The notes beneath the pieces are model-generated. The model worked only from the letters and a program-made list of their open reading frames with translations. It ran no database searches and was not told where the DNA came from. 64,000 nucleotides of DNA from Cacajao melanocephalus (taxonomy: Eukaryota > Chordata > Mammalia > Primates > Pitheciidae): NCBI GenBank assembly GCA_963573385.1, contig CAUYLG010041555.1:1-64000 (forward strand). The letters run 5' to 3'. The translations under genes and the position numbers were made by a program. Positions 1-18,225 of this stretch are shown here, in pieces (position 1 is the first letter of the stretch; every line of letters begins with the position of its first letter).

Positions 1-311
1 TGAAGTTCTCGTGTTGTGTTTTTCAGCTCCATCAATTCACTTATATTCCTCTCTAAGTTGTCCATTCTCATTAGCATTTCGTCAAATCTTTTTTCGAGGT
101 TCTTAGTTTCTTTGCATTGGGTTAGAACATGTTCTTTTAACTCACAGAAGTTTCTTATTATCCACCTTCTGAAGCTTGATTCTGTCAGTTCATCGCACTC
201 AATCTCCATCAGGCCTTGTTCCCTTGCTAATGAGGAGCTGCAATCCCCTGTAGGAGGAGAGGCATTCTGATTTTGGATGTTCTCAGCCTTTTTGCACTGG
301 TTTCTTCCTAT
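1..311 (-). pseudogene. L1 ORF1 N-terminal fragment, start codon lost
   Basis: Minus-strand frame 311 to 1 is open for 103 codons and matches the N-terminal part of L1 ORF1p, the RNA-binding chaperone of the retrotransposon, including FRRWIIRNFCELKEH and, in what should be the start of the coiled coil, NLERNISELMELKNT. Where the initiator is expected (309-311) the codon reads ATA. The fragment continues beyond the window. An in-frame ATG downstream could in theory serve, but loss of coding function is more likely. Confidence 0.75.
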
Positions 312-785
312 CTTTGTGGATTTATCCACCTGTCGTCTTTGTAATTGCCGACTTTCAGATTGGGTCTCTGAGTGGACGTCCAGCTTGTTGGTGATGAAGT
401 TTTTTCTGTTTCTTAGTTTTCCTTTGGCAGATGCCCGTTCCCCACAGAGCTGGGCCTTCCCAGGTTCAGCTGTGCTTGCTGTGAAACTCTCAGTCCTCAG
501 CGCTTCCAATTGCTGCTTTTTTTGTGGGGATGGGACCAGCTGAGCCCAACTAAAAGGGCACCCAGTCCCATATACTCCGCACTGAAGCGCCGTGCCGGGG
601 CACTGGCAAAACAGCCAGTGCCAAAAGAGTCACGCTGGTGACCCATGGGGCTCCTCTGCCAGGAATCTCCCAGTCTGCGGGCAACAAAAATTCGTCCGAA
701 ATTGCGGCGTCCACTCACTCTCTGCGCTTTCACTGGGAGCTACAGTCCTGAGCTGCTGCTAATCGGCCATCTTGGATCTCTCTCC
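1..785 (-). mobile_element. LINE-1 5' UTR and start of ORF1, primate L1P-type
   Basis: On the minus strand the element begins near 785 with a sequence close to the L1 5' terminus (CCAAGATGGCCGATTAGCAG), followed by a 5' UTR of about 475 bases and the head of ORF1. The rest lies left of position 1. Presence of the extreme 5' end means this copy was not 5'-truncated at insertion. Wording of the ORF1 head resembles L1PB or older L1PA types more than the youngest human L1s (from memory). Confidence 0.88.
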
Positions 786-835
786 TGGGCGGTGGTTTTT
801 ATTCTTGGCTGGCCAATTGTTTCTCTTTTTTAAGC

Positions 836-1000
836 ACTTTCTATGTGCCAGCATTGTGATTTTTATGGGTTATCACCTTTAATCCTCACAAAACCCCATA
901 AAATGACCCCTCCCCCACTTTCCATATAAGGGAACTGAGACTTCTGTAAGACTTGCACAGGATCAGTCACCATGGATTTGAACCCAGATCTTTTATTTTT
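836..1000 (-). repeat. MIR SINE remnant
   Basis: The string ACTTTCTATGTGCCAG, then TTTAATCCTCACA, GGAACTGAGAC and ATTTGAACCCAG, in this order, is the reverse complement of a MIR element. Divergent and ancient. Confidence 0.75.
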
Positions 1001-1002
1001 AA

Positions 1003-1977
1003 ACTATTTCTTTTTTTATTGAGGAAAAATTCACAGATCATAAAATTCACCACTTTAATCAACTTAAAGTATCAGTGGCATTTAGTACATTCATAATGTC
1101 ATGCAACCGTCAACACTATCTAGTTCTAGAACATTTTCATGACTTCAAAAGTAAAATTCTGTACCCATTAAGACACCACTTCTCATCCCCCCTCCCTCCA
1201 GCCCCTGGCAACCACTAGTCTGCTTTCAGTCTCTCTGGATTTGCTTATTCTAGACATTCCATATAAATGGAATCATACAATATATGACTTTTGTGTTCGT
1301 TTCTTTCATTTAGCGTATTCTACTGGCACTTTATTCCCTTCATGGTAGTAGAAGAATATTGCATTGTCTGGACATAACCACAATTTCATCACCCATTCAT
1401 CAGTTGATGAGCACTTGGGTTGCTTCTGCCTTTCTACTGTAGTGAATAGTACTGCTGTGAACATTTGTATACAGCTTTGTATTTTTTTTTTTTTTATGGG
1501 AGATGGAGTCTCTCTCTGTTGCCCAGGCTGGAGTGCAGTGGCACAATCTTGGCTCACTGCAACCTCTGCCTCCCGGGTTCAAGCAATTCTCTGCCTCAGC
1601 TTCCTGAGTAGCTGGGATTACAGGTACTCACCACCACACCCAGCTAATTTTTGTATTTTTAGTAGAGACGGGGTTTCACCATGTTGGCCAGGCTGGTCTT
1701 GAACTCCTCACCTCGTGATCCACCCGCCTCAGCCTCCCAAAGTGCTGGGGTTACAGGTGTGAGCCACCACGCCCAACTGTATACAGCTTTGTATGTGAAC
1801 ACCTGTTTTCAGTTTTCTTAGATTGGAACTATTGGGCCATATGGTAATTCTGTGTTTTGCCTTTTGTGGAAATGCCAAAGCATTTTCCACAGTGGCCACT
1901 ACAGTTTACATTCCCACCAGCAATGTATGAAGTGAACCCACGTCTGTGCTCATTTTCATAGGCCATGTCATCTCCTA
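1003..1977 (-). mobile_element. L1M 3'-end fragment, interrupted by an Alu
   Basis: The pieces 1003-1482 and 1795-1977 read as the reverse complement of an old L1M 3' end (TAAAATTCACCACTTTAATC, CCCCTGGCAACCACTAGTCT, ACATTCCATATAAATGGAATC, TTCCCACCAGCAATGTATGA). The Alu at 1483-1777 splits it. Confidence 0.8.
1483..1777 (-). mobile_element. Alu (S-type)
   Basis: Antisense Alu with T-run, TTGCCCAGGCTGGAGTGCAG and terminal GTGAGCCACCACGCCC. It is flanked by a 17-bp perfect target duplication, TGTATACAGCTTTGTAT, at 1466-1482 and 1778-1794, so the insertion into the L1M fragment is exact. Confidence 0.97.
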
Positions 1978-2194
1978 ATTACTCTTCAAGGGCCCCAGCA
2001 GTTGCCTGCCAAGCCTCACCTCCAGCCAACAACAGAAGAATATTTCAGGGTGTCTCATGTTGTAAGGGGATGGTGTTGGTAATAGGACTTTTTGGCTTGG
2101 TGAAATTAAAAAAGAACATGTGTTAGAGATTTGTCAGTGGACAACCTCTTCTTCCTCTGTGTCAGGTAGGAGTTAAGAGTATGGGCTCTGGAGC

Positions 2195-2775
2195 ACATTT
2201 TGTATGATTCCAATTCTTTGAAATATCCAGCGTAAGAAAATTCATAGGCAGTAAGATCAGTGGCTGTCTAAAATTTAGGCAGTGATAGTTAAGGTGTGAG
2301 ATTTCTTTTTGGTGTAATAAAAATGTTCTAATAATGCTTGTGGTGATGGCTAAAGAGATGTTTCAACTTTGTGAACACACTAAAAATCATTGAATGGACT
2401 GGCCATGATGGCTCACACCTGTAATTCCAGCATTTTGGGAGGCCGAGGTGGGCAGATTGCTTGAGCCCAGGAGTTTGAGACCAGCATGGGAAACATGGAG
2501 AAACCCTGTCTCTACAACAAATATAAAAATGAGCTGGGTGTGATGGTGCATACCTGCAGTTCCAGCTACTCAGGAAGCTGAGGTGGAAGGATCACTTGAA
2601 CCCGGAGGTTAAAGCTGCAGTGAGCCATGTTCACACCACAGCACCCCAGCCTGGGTGACAGAGCGAGAGCCTGTCTCAAAACCAAATGTTTTTTAAAAAG
2701 ACTCCAATGTATGGTACACTTTAAACCGATGAATTGTATGGTATGTGAATTATATCTCACAAAACAATTTTTAAA
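2195..2775 (+). mobile_element. L1M 3'-end fragment, interrupted by an Alu
   Basis: 2195-2399 and 2701-2775 form one L1M 3' end in sense orientation (TTCTTTTTGGTGTAATAAAA, then after the Alu GGTATGTGAATTATATCTCA). Together with the antisense copy at 1003 it makes an inverted pair of related 3' ends. Confidence 0.75.
2400..2700 (+). mobile_element. Alu (J-type)
   Basis: Sense Alu starting GGCCATGATGGCTCACACCT, with GCTTGAGCCCAGGAG typical of old AluJ, ending in a decayed A-rich tail. Confidence 0.93.
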
Positions 2776-3002
2776 AGTGTAGGCTCTAGAGCCTCACTGC
2801 CACTTACTAACTCTGAACTTGGAGAAGTTCCTTAGTGACTCTGTTCCAGGATTCATATGTTTAAAGGAGGGGGAGGATAAGATAATAGTTCTGTACCTAC
2901 CTCATTGAGTTGTGAAGATCAAAGGAGCTAATATAGATAATATAGTGCTTGGCATGGTGCCTGACGCAAAACAAATGCTCAATGCATGTTGTTAACTATT
3001 AA
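2773..3002 (+). repeat. MIR SINE
   Basis: Sense MIR: GTAGGCTCTAGAGCC, CTGCCACTTACTAACT, TACCTACCTCATTGAGTTG and GCTCAATGCATGTTG follow the MIR consensus order nearly end to end. Confidence 0.85.
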
Positions 3003-3004
3003 TA

Positions 3005-6000
3005 TAAGCATCATAAAATATTTTTTTGAAGTTCCAATTGATGGATGGTGTTCATGATAGGGCAGCAAAGACTGGAAACACATAGTATTCCTCTTAAAGT
3101 TTAAATTCTTTGTTTATCCCTGCTGCCAAGGGAAATGAGCACTACAGCACAATGTAATGGGACAATGATTTGGATAGTACTGGGAGATGAGGTCATATGG
3201 GAGGGGGTGTTGGGTACACCTAAGGGCTGAAAAAAGAACTGGTGCTGATGCATGTGAGGAAATTGCATTAAAAAGGCTGCTCTGCCCTCACTGACAACAG
3301 ATGTTGGGAGGTCTTAGCCTCTGGGCTCCAGGGCCTCTGATCCCCTTGAAATTCTCTCCAGGTCCATTGGAGGTCATGATCCCACAGTTGGAGGAGCCCT
3401 GGTGTAGATTAACTTCCTTGGATATGTTTTTCTCTCTCTTTCCCTAATGCCTCCCATCCTGAGGATCTCGAAGAACTAGAGGTAGGTGCTTATGTTAGTT
3501 AAACAAACTAGCAGCTTTTCAAGGGGAATGGAGGAAAAAGCTGGACAGGATGAAAGGCAGGAGTCTGACGCATGGATCTAGGAGTGAAAAAAGAAGAACA
3601 AAACACCAAGCTGTTCTGCTTGTCCCGTTGCTCTCAGGTTGAAGGCTTTTCAGGAGAAGTGTCCTCACACTTGTCTGTGTCCATGTTTGCAGGCCATAGA
3701 CATTGAGTATCTGTCCGGTGCCTCCCTGTCAGTATTCCATGTTTGGGAGAGACAAAAGCAAAGACAGCCAGCCTTCCCAGCTCCTTCAGGAGACAGAACC
3801 CGAAAGCCAACACATGAAGGCATGGAAGAACACTTCCAGAGAACCATCTCATAAGTGCAAGGGGATGAGGCTGTCAACCCCATGTGTATAGTGCTGAGGC
3901 AATATGGGTCACAGTTACAGAGTGCTTTACTGCCATTTTTATTGCCTCCTTTCAATAAACCACTGCAGTGCATGAACTGGTTCTGTTTTACAGCTGGGAA
4001 AACCCTGAGCTACCAACACATTAAGTCACTTGACACTGAGAGAACCCTCAACGTGAATATCTTGTATCTTCGAGGATATTTGTGTTAGATTCCATCATGA
4101 AGGTAGGAATGCTGTGTCAGCCAAAGATGCATGTGCACACATGCACACATGAACACACATGCATGCATGCATGCCAGGGGATAATCATGTCAGATATGGG
4201 GACTTAATTACTGGAAATGAGTTTAAAACGCCATTGGTGAAGGCTAGGGGACAGAGAGAATAGCCCTGTGACACTGGGTGGCAGGAGAGAGCCCGGGGTG
4301 GGTTGTATGCCCCCCTGTTCAACATACACACTGCCCTTCTCATCCTGCTGTCTGTCCATCAGCTGCACGGCTGCTGGCCTGGGCACACGGGCTCTTCTTG
4401 GCTTTGAGCCAGTGGCGAGCTGGGAGCCTGTGACTTTGAGACTTGGCCCTTTTCAGTTTTCTTTGTTCAGAAAAAAGTTTCATCCTGGCTCTCTTCAGTG
4501 GCTGCCGAGGATTAGGAGAACCCTGGGGAGACTCGGCTATAGGACAGCTCTCAAAGCTGTGCTGGGAAATTTGAAGAGGGCCCATTTCTCTCTGTCTTAT
4601 TTCAAGTTACATTCTTCTCTCCCTTCCTAAACGAGTTTTTACTGTTGCAAACCCTACTGCATAATCCCCTAGTGCACTTTTGTGATTCTGCTGCCATGGA
4701 GGGGATTAGACCAGTATCAGGACCAACAAAATATTTTAAGGGCTGTTGAAATGGACGATATGAGGTAAAGTTCAAATATGGACACTCATTTTAAATAGTT
4801 GCACAAGTTAGAGCCACCACATGCTTTCCTGGGTTAGCATTTCTAATTCTTAAAAAAAGAAAAAAAAAAGTAAGCTTTTCAGTGGCTGGAAAAAGAAAGG
4901 AAGAGGCTTGGCCCCTCTGTGTAGAGCCTGAGAATTGGATTTCTAAATGGCCAGAGACTATGATATTCCCAAATACAAGTGGTTTGTTTTCAAAAATGTG
5001 TAACTACTTGCAGTTTTGCTCACTTAATATTGTTAAGAAATGGAAATTGCCTCAGTTGTAAAGTGGTTTTCCTATTAAGGATTCTTCTTTTAGTTTTGAT
5101 GGTTTTTACCTTTTAAAAATATTTATTCTATGATTTTGAACAAATTGTTTTTGCAAATCTGATTGTATTACAATAGGTAGATAGGTGTTTGGATTTTCCA
5201 TAAACTAGCCATTAGTGTAAATGTACAAAAATGCCTTTATATGTCTTTTTACCATGTTTCTTTTGGTACTTGGGGAGGTCTTAACTCTGAACTGCTTCCA
5301 TTAGCATTGGTTCCCTGAGGACACATTAACAAATCAAAAAGCTATAGACTACTACATATACACATACCAGGAGTGCGCAGTTCAGTTTCTGTAATCTCAC
5401 AGCATGCAAATGTTGGCAGAATTTCAATGATTGTATTAATCCTGTGAGATACTTTGTCATGCATGATAGATGATATTTACAAATTGAGGTTTGAAATGGT
5501 CAGAAGCTTTGAAGATGCTTTATTATGCAGTATGTGGAAGTGGAAGTATTTATATTACTTGTTTTAGACAATATTGGCCAACCAGGCAGCAAAAAATATA
5601 CAGTCTCATAATAGACTGCAACAATTTCATAACAAACCTGAAGGTTGCTGGAGAGTTTTTCCAGCCTAAACCAAGAAGGTTCATCAAAAGTTTTGCCAAG
5701 GTCTTAAAACCCTATGGATAATTGGAGCATTTGAATACCTCATGTGAAACACAAATCCATTTAAATGCCATCCACATTCCTGTGAAATCACTTTCTCAAT
5801 ACATTTCTGTATTGTAGACTCAGAGCAGAATATGATAGCCCTGCTATGAGGAGCTCCTGGTTCTTTAAGGGCTCCACTTGATTAATCAGAGAGGATTTGA
5901 GCATAATTAAGAATCACATTGCATTTGAAGACTGGGAAGTGGAAGCCCAAGAAGGGTCACTGATTTTTTTCTCAAGGTCATACAGTCAGATCAACTCATG

Positions 6001-6440
6001 AGGTCTCGTTTCCTCTCTACATGTATAACAGACTGCAGGTTGCTTTTGCCCCTTTCACCACCACTGCCACCCCTGCGATTTAACACTTACATTTTGAAAG
6101 TTTTCCGTACTTAAAGAAGTTCTTGGTTCACTCTGGCCCTACTCTTTGTGACTTTGCACATTTCCTTTTTGTTTCCCTACCTGCCTTCCACCTTTAGCCT
6201 GTTTCTCCCACTGGGCTTCTCCCATCCTATTCCTTTAACTTTTGCTGCCCTTCTCTAAAACTTTTCTTCATAGTGTTCATGAGTTTGGGAATAGCATGTG
6301 ACACTCTAAGGACAAGCAAATTACCCTTTTGTATAAAGAGTAGGCTTGTTTTATCCCTTTGGCAGCTATGGGGGGTTTGTCTTGTTTTCTCAAACCCTCC
6401 CCCATGTTGCCAAACACTTGCAGCCTCAGCACTCTCATGG
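3005..6440. other. Intronic sequence with little recognisable content
   Basis: No gene. A diffuse MIR-like remnant (minus strand) may lie at 3895-4045. Short open frames on both strands around 3640-3970 overlap each other and match no family I know. Confidence 0.6.
4132..4174 (+). repeat. ACACATGC / ATGC microsatellite
   Basis: Interrupted alternating purine-pyrimidine repeat made of ACACATGC-like units followed by four ATGC units. Confidence 0.8.
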
Positions 6441-6447
6441 ACTGGTG

Positions 6448-6695
6448 TCTTTCCCCCAGCTTTATTGGTATATAATTCATATACTATAAAACTCACCTCA
6501 TTAAAGTATACAATTCAGTGGTTTTTAGAATATTCATGGAGTTGTGCAACCATTACCTGAGTCTATTTTAGAACATTTTTATCCCTCCCCCCAAATTAAC
6601 TCTGTAGTATTAGCAGTCACCCCTCATCTCCCTCTCTCCCTTTCTGCCCTAGGCAACCACTAATCTGCTTTCTGTCTATGGATTGATGTTCTGAG
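6448..6695 (-). mobile_element. L1M 3'-end fragment
   Basis: Reverse complement of an L1M 3' end: TTTATTGGTATATAATTCAT, ACAATTCAGTGGTTTTTAGA, TTGTGCAACCATTACC, AGGCAACCACTAATCTGCTT. Confidence 0.8.
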
Positions 6696-8642
<1,947 letters not shown>

Positions 8643-8649
8643 TCCCATG

Positions 8650-12141
<3,492 letters not shown>

Positions 12142-12302
12142 TTACCTTAGTCTTGGATGTGGAGGCTAGAATGAATTCTACAGTCACTGTGGATGTTTGG
12201 AGTCCTCGGAAATTTGCTGCAGAGCTGTGTAAATGAAGTGTTGCCACCTCCAAAGTGTCTTGGGCCTAGATTGGCTATCTACATAATTAAGATTAAAGTT
12301 AA

Positions 12303-12762
<460 letters not shown>

Positions 12763-12785
12763 TTCCTTTTTAAAATTTTAAAAAA

Positions 12786-12919
12786 GAGATGAGGTCTCAC
12801 TTTGTCACCTAGGCTGGAGTGCAGTGGCATAGTCATAGCTCGCTGCAGTCCAAAACTCCTGGCCTCAAGCAGTCCTCATGCCTCTGCCTCTCAAAGTGCT
12901 AGGCCACTGTGCCTGGCCA
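12786..12919 (-). mobile_element. Alu monomer or AluJ half
   Basis: One Alu arm only (GGTCTCACTTTGTCACCTAG to CCACTGTGCCTGGCC), with an internal deletion just before the end. Either an old free left monomer or a truncated AluJ. Confidence 0.8.
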
Positions 12920-13013
12920 CTTTTCTTGAAAAATTATAGGTAAGGGAGGGGAGCTCATTGTTCCAGTTCGCCTAGCACAGTTCAGGTTTACACCTGTTGT
13001 CCCAGCATAGTTA

Positions 13014-13303
13014 TTTGGAGACAGGATCTCGTCTGGCTTTGTCAATCTACCTGGAGTACAGTGGCACAATCGTGGCTCATTGCAGCCTCGACCTCCTGGG
13101 CTCAAGTGATTCTCTCATTTCAGCCTCCTAAGGAACTGGGACTATAGGCAGCCACCACCATGCCCAGGTAATTTTTAAATTTGTTGTAGAGACTGGGTCT
13201 GGCTGTGTTGCCCAGGTAGGTCTCAAAATCCTGCGCTCAAGCATTCTCCTCCTTCGGCCTCCCAGAGTGCTGGGATTATAGGCATTAGCCACTGCACCCA
13301 GCC
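13014..13303 (-). mobile_element. Alu (J-type)
   Basis: Antisense, diverged, TTGGAGACAGGATCTCG to CACTGCACCCAGCC. Third Alu-derived unit in this cluster. Confidence 0.9.
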
Positions 13304-13651
13304 CTCAGCATAATTGTTAATGGCACCTTCTTTCACTCTCCAGTGTGTCCTGGTTTGGCTTATAATTTATGGTCACCCTAAGAACAGGAAACAGTATATT
13401 CACAAAAAGAACTTGATAATTAAAAATGATTTAAAATAGTTTTGCTTAGGAAAAAATGGTTAAAAGAACTTTACATTTTTTCCTAGATATAACTTAGCCT
13501 AAGGTTGAGGACGAAGACACCATCAAGTCGATCTCCTGGCTAAGCAGGTTACATATACATTGCAAGAACACTTTGCAAAGAGGCAAGAAAACCCTGTACC
13601 TCAATGTCTGAAAAGGATCATGCAGAGTAGAATTTAATCTGATTCTGATGA

Positions 13652-14292
13652 TGTTACTGGTGGAGGGTCTTGACTGCAAGTTGTCCAGGTTCTTAGCATT
13701 TTGAACAAAGAATCGGACAGAACGCACAGCAAAACAAGGAATAAATGAAGCAACAAAAGCTGAGATTTATTTAAAATTAAAGTACACTCTACAGAGTGGG
13801 AGCCACTCAAGCAGCAGCTTAAGGGCCGTGGTTACAAAATCTTCTGGAGTACAGATTCCCCCTAGACGTTTCTCATTGACTACTTGGTGTACACCCCATG
13901 CAAATGAAGTAGTGGCCCGCAATCAGAGGCTGAAGTTACAAAGGCTGCACCCTATGCAAATATCTGATTTGTTGCAGAAAGCAACCAATCAGAGGCTAAA
14001 GTGAAGTTACAATGTTATACTCCTTTGCAAATTAAGTCTTGGCTCCCAATCTGACTGGTTGCGGAAGCAACCAATTAGAGGTGCTTTCAATTTTCCATCT
14101 GCCACTCTGTAGGGGAGGGAGGTTTGGAAAGGGAGTGACCTGGAAAGTTGGGGTTTTCCTTTTGATTTAGTTCTGGGAAGTCACCGTGAATCAGCCTTAG
14201 GTTGCCTGCCTCCAGACCGTATTCTCCTGCCTCAAATGGCACCTCGGGGCCATCATTTCCGATATCACTTACTACTACCCTGGCTACACACG
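13652..14292 (-). mobile_element. Solo LTR, ERV1-like, copy A
   Basis: Minus-strand LTR related to copy B near 38.4-39.0 kb: shared blocks include GAGGCAGGAGAATA, a CCAATCAGAGGCT-rich U3, GGGTGGCTCCCA-like sequence, GCTTTTGTTGCTTCATT, and TTCTTTGTTCAAAA through GACCCTC at the 3' end. CCAAT boxes are those of LTR promoters. No gag, pol or env-like sequence is attached. I recognise the class (gammaretrovirus-like) but not a certain family name. Confidence 0.75.
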
Positions 14293-16765
14293 CAGATGCA
14301 GTAAGAGGCCAGCCCCACACTCTAGAAAGAATTGCGTGGACAAAGTCCCAAATATCTGCCTCCCTCCCTATATTGCTTCTGTGTGAAAGCTGAATGCCGA
14401 ATGTTTTAACTGCATTTTTTCAGGGCCTGTCGATGTTTTTGTTTTTGATATGACTGATAGATTGATTCTCATTCTTTGTGAATCTTTTTCCAGGAAGCCA
14501 CAAAAGCAGCAAAGAAGTACTCTTTTCTATTTTATTGGTGCATTTTGTTTTTTAAACTGGTTATGGTGTTATAAGCTGAAGTATGGATTATGGTTTTGTG
14601 TCCAGTGATCAAAGATCATCAGCCTAAGGAATACCATAATACTTGAGTTGTACAGAAATGTCCAAATAGTGTAGAATGGGTATTTTGGAATTGGATTTAT
14701 GTGGTGATTATCATGGCACGTGGTTTGGTGGACTTGGAGCTAGGAGACTGATTCCTGGGCTGTAGTGGATGACCTTGGGTAAATTACTTAATCACCTTGT
14801 GCCTTAGGTCCCTTTTTTACTTTCTGGGGCTTAACAAGGCCACAAGAAATCCTCCCTTGGACTTAAAGAAGTGAATTGCTTGCTTCCTGGAGATGTATTC
14901 ACTTACGCTTGTGTCTCATTTGATAAAATAGGAGAGGTCATGGAGGGCTTTATAAGTGCCTCCACTCCAACCCTTGCCCCAAACCTGGAGCATAATGAAA
15001 CTCAGAATATAGTTGTTTCGCAAGAATGTGCAAGCGAAGTCTAGTGGGAGGTAAGAAGGCCTGAACACTTGCTCTTCAGGTTGGAGCTGGCCAGCCTGCA
15101 GGCGTGCAGGCTTATTTTTAGTTCCAGGGGCACTAGGGTGGCTCAGCTCCCTTTTGAGGGTGGTGTATTAAATTGGAGCCTTGAGTGGCAGGGCCCTCTG
15201 GTAAATAAAGCTTTAAGGCAGGCCAGGATGGGGTCCCAGTCCAATCCTTGCTGAGTATAGTAAAACCTAGTTATTTGGGCACTGGTGGTTAGGGCAGTTA
15301 AGTTACTTGCTTACCAGTAGATATCAGTAGTCAAGATAACTGCATTATATTGTAGCAGCTGGTAAATGCTTCTTAAGCAATCTCATTTAGAGATGCAATG
15401 ATAGAGAAGAGAATAGAGCAAGTAGCAGTGATTGAACCATGAATCCTTAGGGTTAGAAAGTACATTAGCTTTTAAAGTGTAGATTTGGTACCTACAAGTT
15501 TCTAGACCATCTAACCATGCTTTCTGTGCTGCCCTGTGCCCTTGCAGTTCATGGTCCAAGGGATCCAGGTATGGTCTTTACAGTAATATTGAGCAGGTTA
15601 TGTTAGTTTTGCTGACTTTCCCTTTCAGTGGTTATTCAAACACTTACTTGTTAGGATTTCATTTCCTTAATCAGTCGCAAGTGATTTCCTCTAGAGTACT
15701 GGATTCTTTTAAGTAAAAAATTAAGTAGCAAAATACCATAGTACGTTAGAGCTGGAAGTAGTCTATAAGACATCCAGTTTGCTGGGGAAACTGAAACCCC
15801 AAGAGGTAAGTGCTTTGCTTAAAGTTTATAAAGTTGGTCCTAGGAACTTCTGTTCTGCCAGGTCTGTGCTGGGGATGGGTTAGTCTGCCAGTGGCCATGG
15901 GAACAAAGTTTTACTTTAATTCATTGCTGTTTTTCAGGTATCCTTGCATAGAACAGGAATCATATTCTGTTTGTCAGTGGCGTAAGTTTAAATTGGTTTC
16001 CGAAGCAAAAGTAGTCTGTAGAGGGGTCCATTCATTATCTTTAGAAATCCCTCCACCCCATTATCTTTGGCAGGACTCCAGCCCTGCAGATGCTATGGAT
16101 GGAAAACTCTGCTGGCTCCCAGCTTTCAGCATCCATAGATTGTAATGTACAGACTGAACCACCCTGCAGAAGTAGACATAGAGTTAGTCACATAATTTAC
16201 AAAAATATAGCTAACTTATTTGGCCTGCTAACTAAAGACAGAATGCAGAAATCACCCAGTGAAGTTGGTAGAGGCAGAGTTAGGGAAGAAAAGTGCACTG
16301 CAGAAGGAATCAGACATGATCAGAAGACCTTCCTAAGGACCTCTGAAGATCTCAGTTGATAAAGAAATGGGTCATTGGTTGCTCTGAAGTTCCTTAGCAG
16401 CCCTCACATTCATCTGACAAATACTTACTGAGAGCAACTGAACCAGGTACTATGGGTCTGAGGATGCTCAGGTGAATAAAAATAAAGCCCTGGCTACTGG
16501 AGGAGCACCCAGTCTTGAAGCTCATTTGGGGGCTGATCATCAGCTCTCCCCTCCCATAGTACGCTCCTGGGTGCCCCTTAGACCTATAGTAGTGGGAACC
16601 TAGCATCTTGGAACTCTTATCAGTGTTGGAGCCAGAGAAGAACTCAGAAGTCGTTTTACAGATGAGGTCATTAAGACCCAGAGAGGGAAATAACTTTCCC
16701 CAAAGTCACCTAGCCACTTTTTGGCAGAGTTAGGTTGAGGACCAAGGTTTCTGATCTTCTTTGCC
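14293..16765. other. Intronic sequence with ancient SINE and LINE remnants
   Basis: No gene. A sense MIR piece lies at about 14705-14830 (GATGACCTTGGGTAAATTAC). Stretches at 15735-15810 and 16620-16750 look like old MIR3/L3-type remnants (GAGCTGGAAGTAG; TTTTACAGATGAGG). Confidence 0.5.
14705..14830 (+). repeat. MIR SINE remnant
   Basis: GGACTTGGAGCTAGGAGACTG followed by GACCTTGGGTAAATTACTTA, the core region of MIR in sense orientation. Confidence 0.65.
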
Positions 16766-16769
16766 ATTC

Positions 16770-17352
<583 letters not shown>

Positions 17353-17426
17353 TTAAATGATACTGTGCAATGTTGCATTCTCTCTTTTTGGCCTCAGTAA
17401 TGTATTTGGTTTGGTGTCATCTATGG

Positions 17427-18225
17427 CAGTGGTCTCCAACCTTTTGACACCCAGGGACCGGTTTCATGGAAGACAATTTTTCCAAGGACTGTTGGTTTGG
17501 GGGGCTGGTTTCAGGCTGATTCAAGCACATTACATTCATTGTGTACTTTATTTCTTTTTGTTTGTTTGTTTTAGATGGAGTCTTGCTCTTTTGCCCCAGA
17601 CTGGGGTATGGTGGTGTGATCTTGGCTCATTGCAACCTCCACCTCCCAGGTTCAAGTGGTTCTTCTGCCTCAGTCTCCTGAGTAGCTGGGATTATAAGCA
17701 TGTGCCACCATACCTCATTTTTGTACTTTTAGTAGAAATTGGATTTCACCATGTAGGCCAGGCTGTTCTCAAACTCCTGACCTCAAGTGATCCACCCACC
17801 TTGGCTTCCCAAAATGCTGGGATTACAGGTGTGAGCCATTGTGCCCAGCTGTGTAATTTTTTTCTATTATTACATTGTAATATATAATGAAATAATTACG
17901 CAATTTAATGTAGAATCAGTGGGTGCCTCGAGTTTTTTTTCCTGCAACTAGATGGTCCCATCTGGGGGTAATGGGCGACAGTGACAGATCATCAGGCATT
18001 AGATTCTCATCAGGAGTGTACAACCTAGATCGCTCGCATGTGCAGTTCACAAGAGGGCTTGTGCTCCTAGAAGAATCTAATGTCACCTGTGATCTGACAG
18101 GAGGTGGAGCTCAGGTGGTAATGCAAACAGTGGGGAGCAGCTGTAAATACATATGAAGCTTCACTTGCTCACCCGCTGTCCACCTCCTCCTGTGCAGGCT
18201 GGTTCCTAGGAGTTGGGGATGCTTG
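17427..18225. mobile_element. Non-autonomous hAT-type DNA transposon with nested Alu
   Basis: Starts CAGTGGTCTCCAACC and ends AGTTGGGGATGCTTG, imperfect 15-bp terminal inverted repeats. It is flanked by a perfect 8-bp direct repeat ATCTATGG at 17419-17426 and 18226-18233, the target-duplication length of hAT elements. The interior (GGACCGGTTTCATGGAAGAC, AGATCATCAGGCATTAGATT, TCTGACAGGAGGTGGAGCTC) matches an abundant mammalian hAT repeat. No transposase. An Alu at 17551-17850 interrupts it, so the transposon itself is about 500 bases. Confidence 0.9.
17551..17850 (-). mobile_element. Alu (S-type) nested in the hAT element
   Basis: Antisense Alu with a TTTG-repeat tail. Flanks GTGTACTTTA and GTGTAATTTT are a degraded target duplication. 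Confidence 0.94.

Noticed and set aside
3634..3973. Overlapping open frames on both strands near 3.7 kb
   Set aside because: They overlap each other, have no family similarity and no sign of a gene; treated as chance.
13494..14320. Open frames over the LTR region, considered as retroviral genes
   Set aside because: The sequence is LTR on the minus strand; no retroviral protein motif is present.
17357..17887. 176-codon plus-strand open frame
   Set aside because: Runs through hAT and Alu sequence; the peptide is the familiar Alu-derived string.
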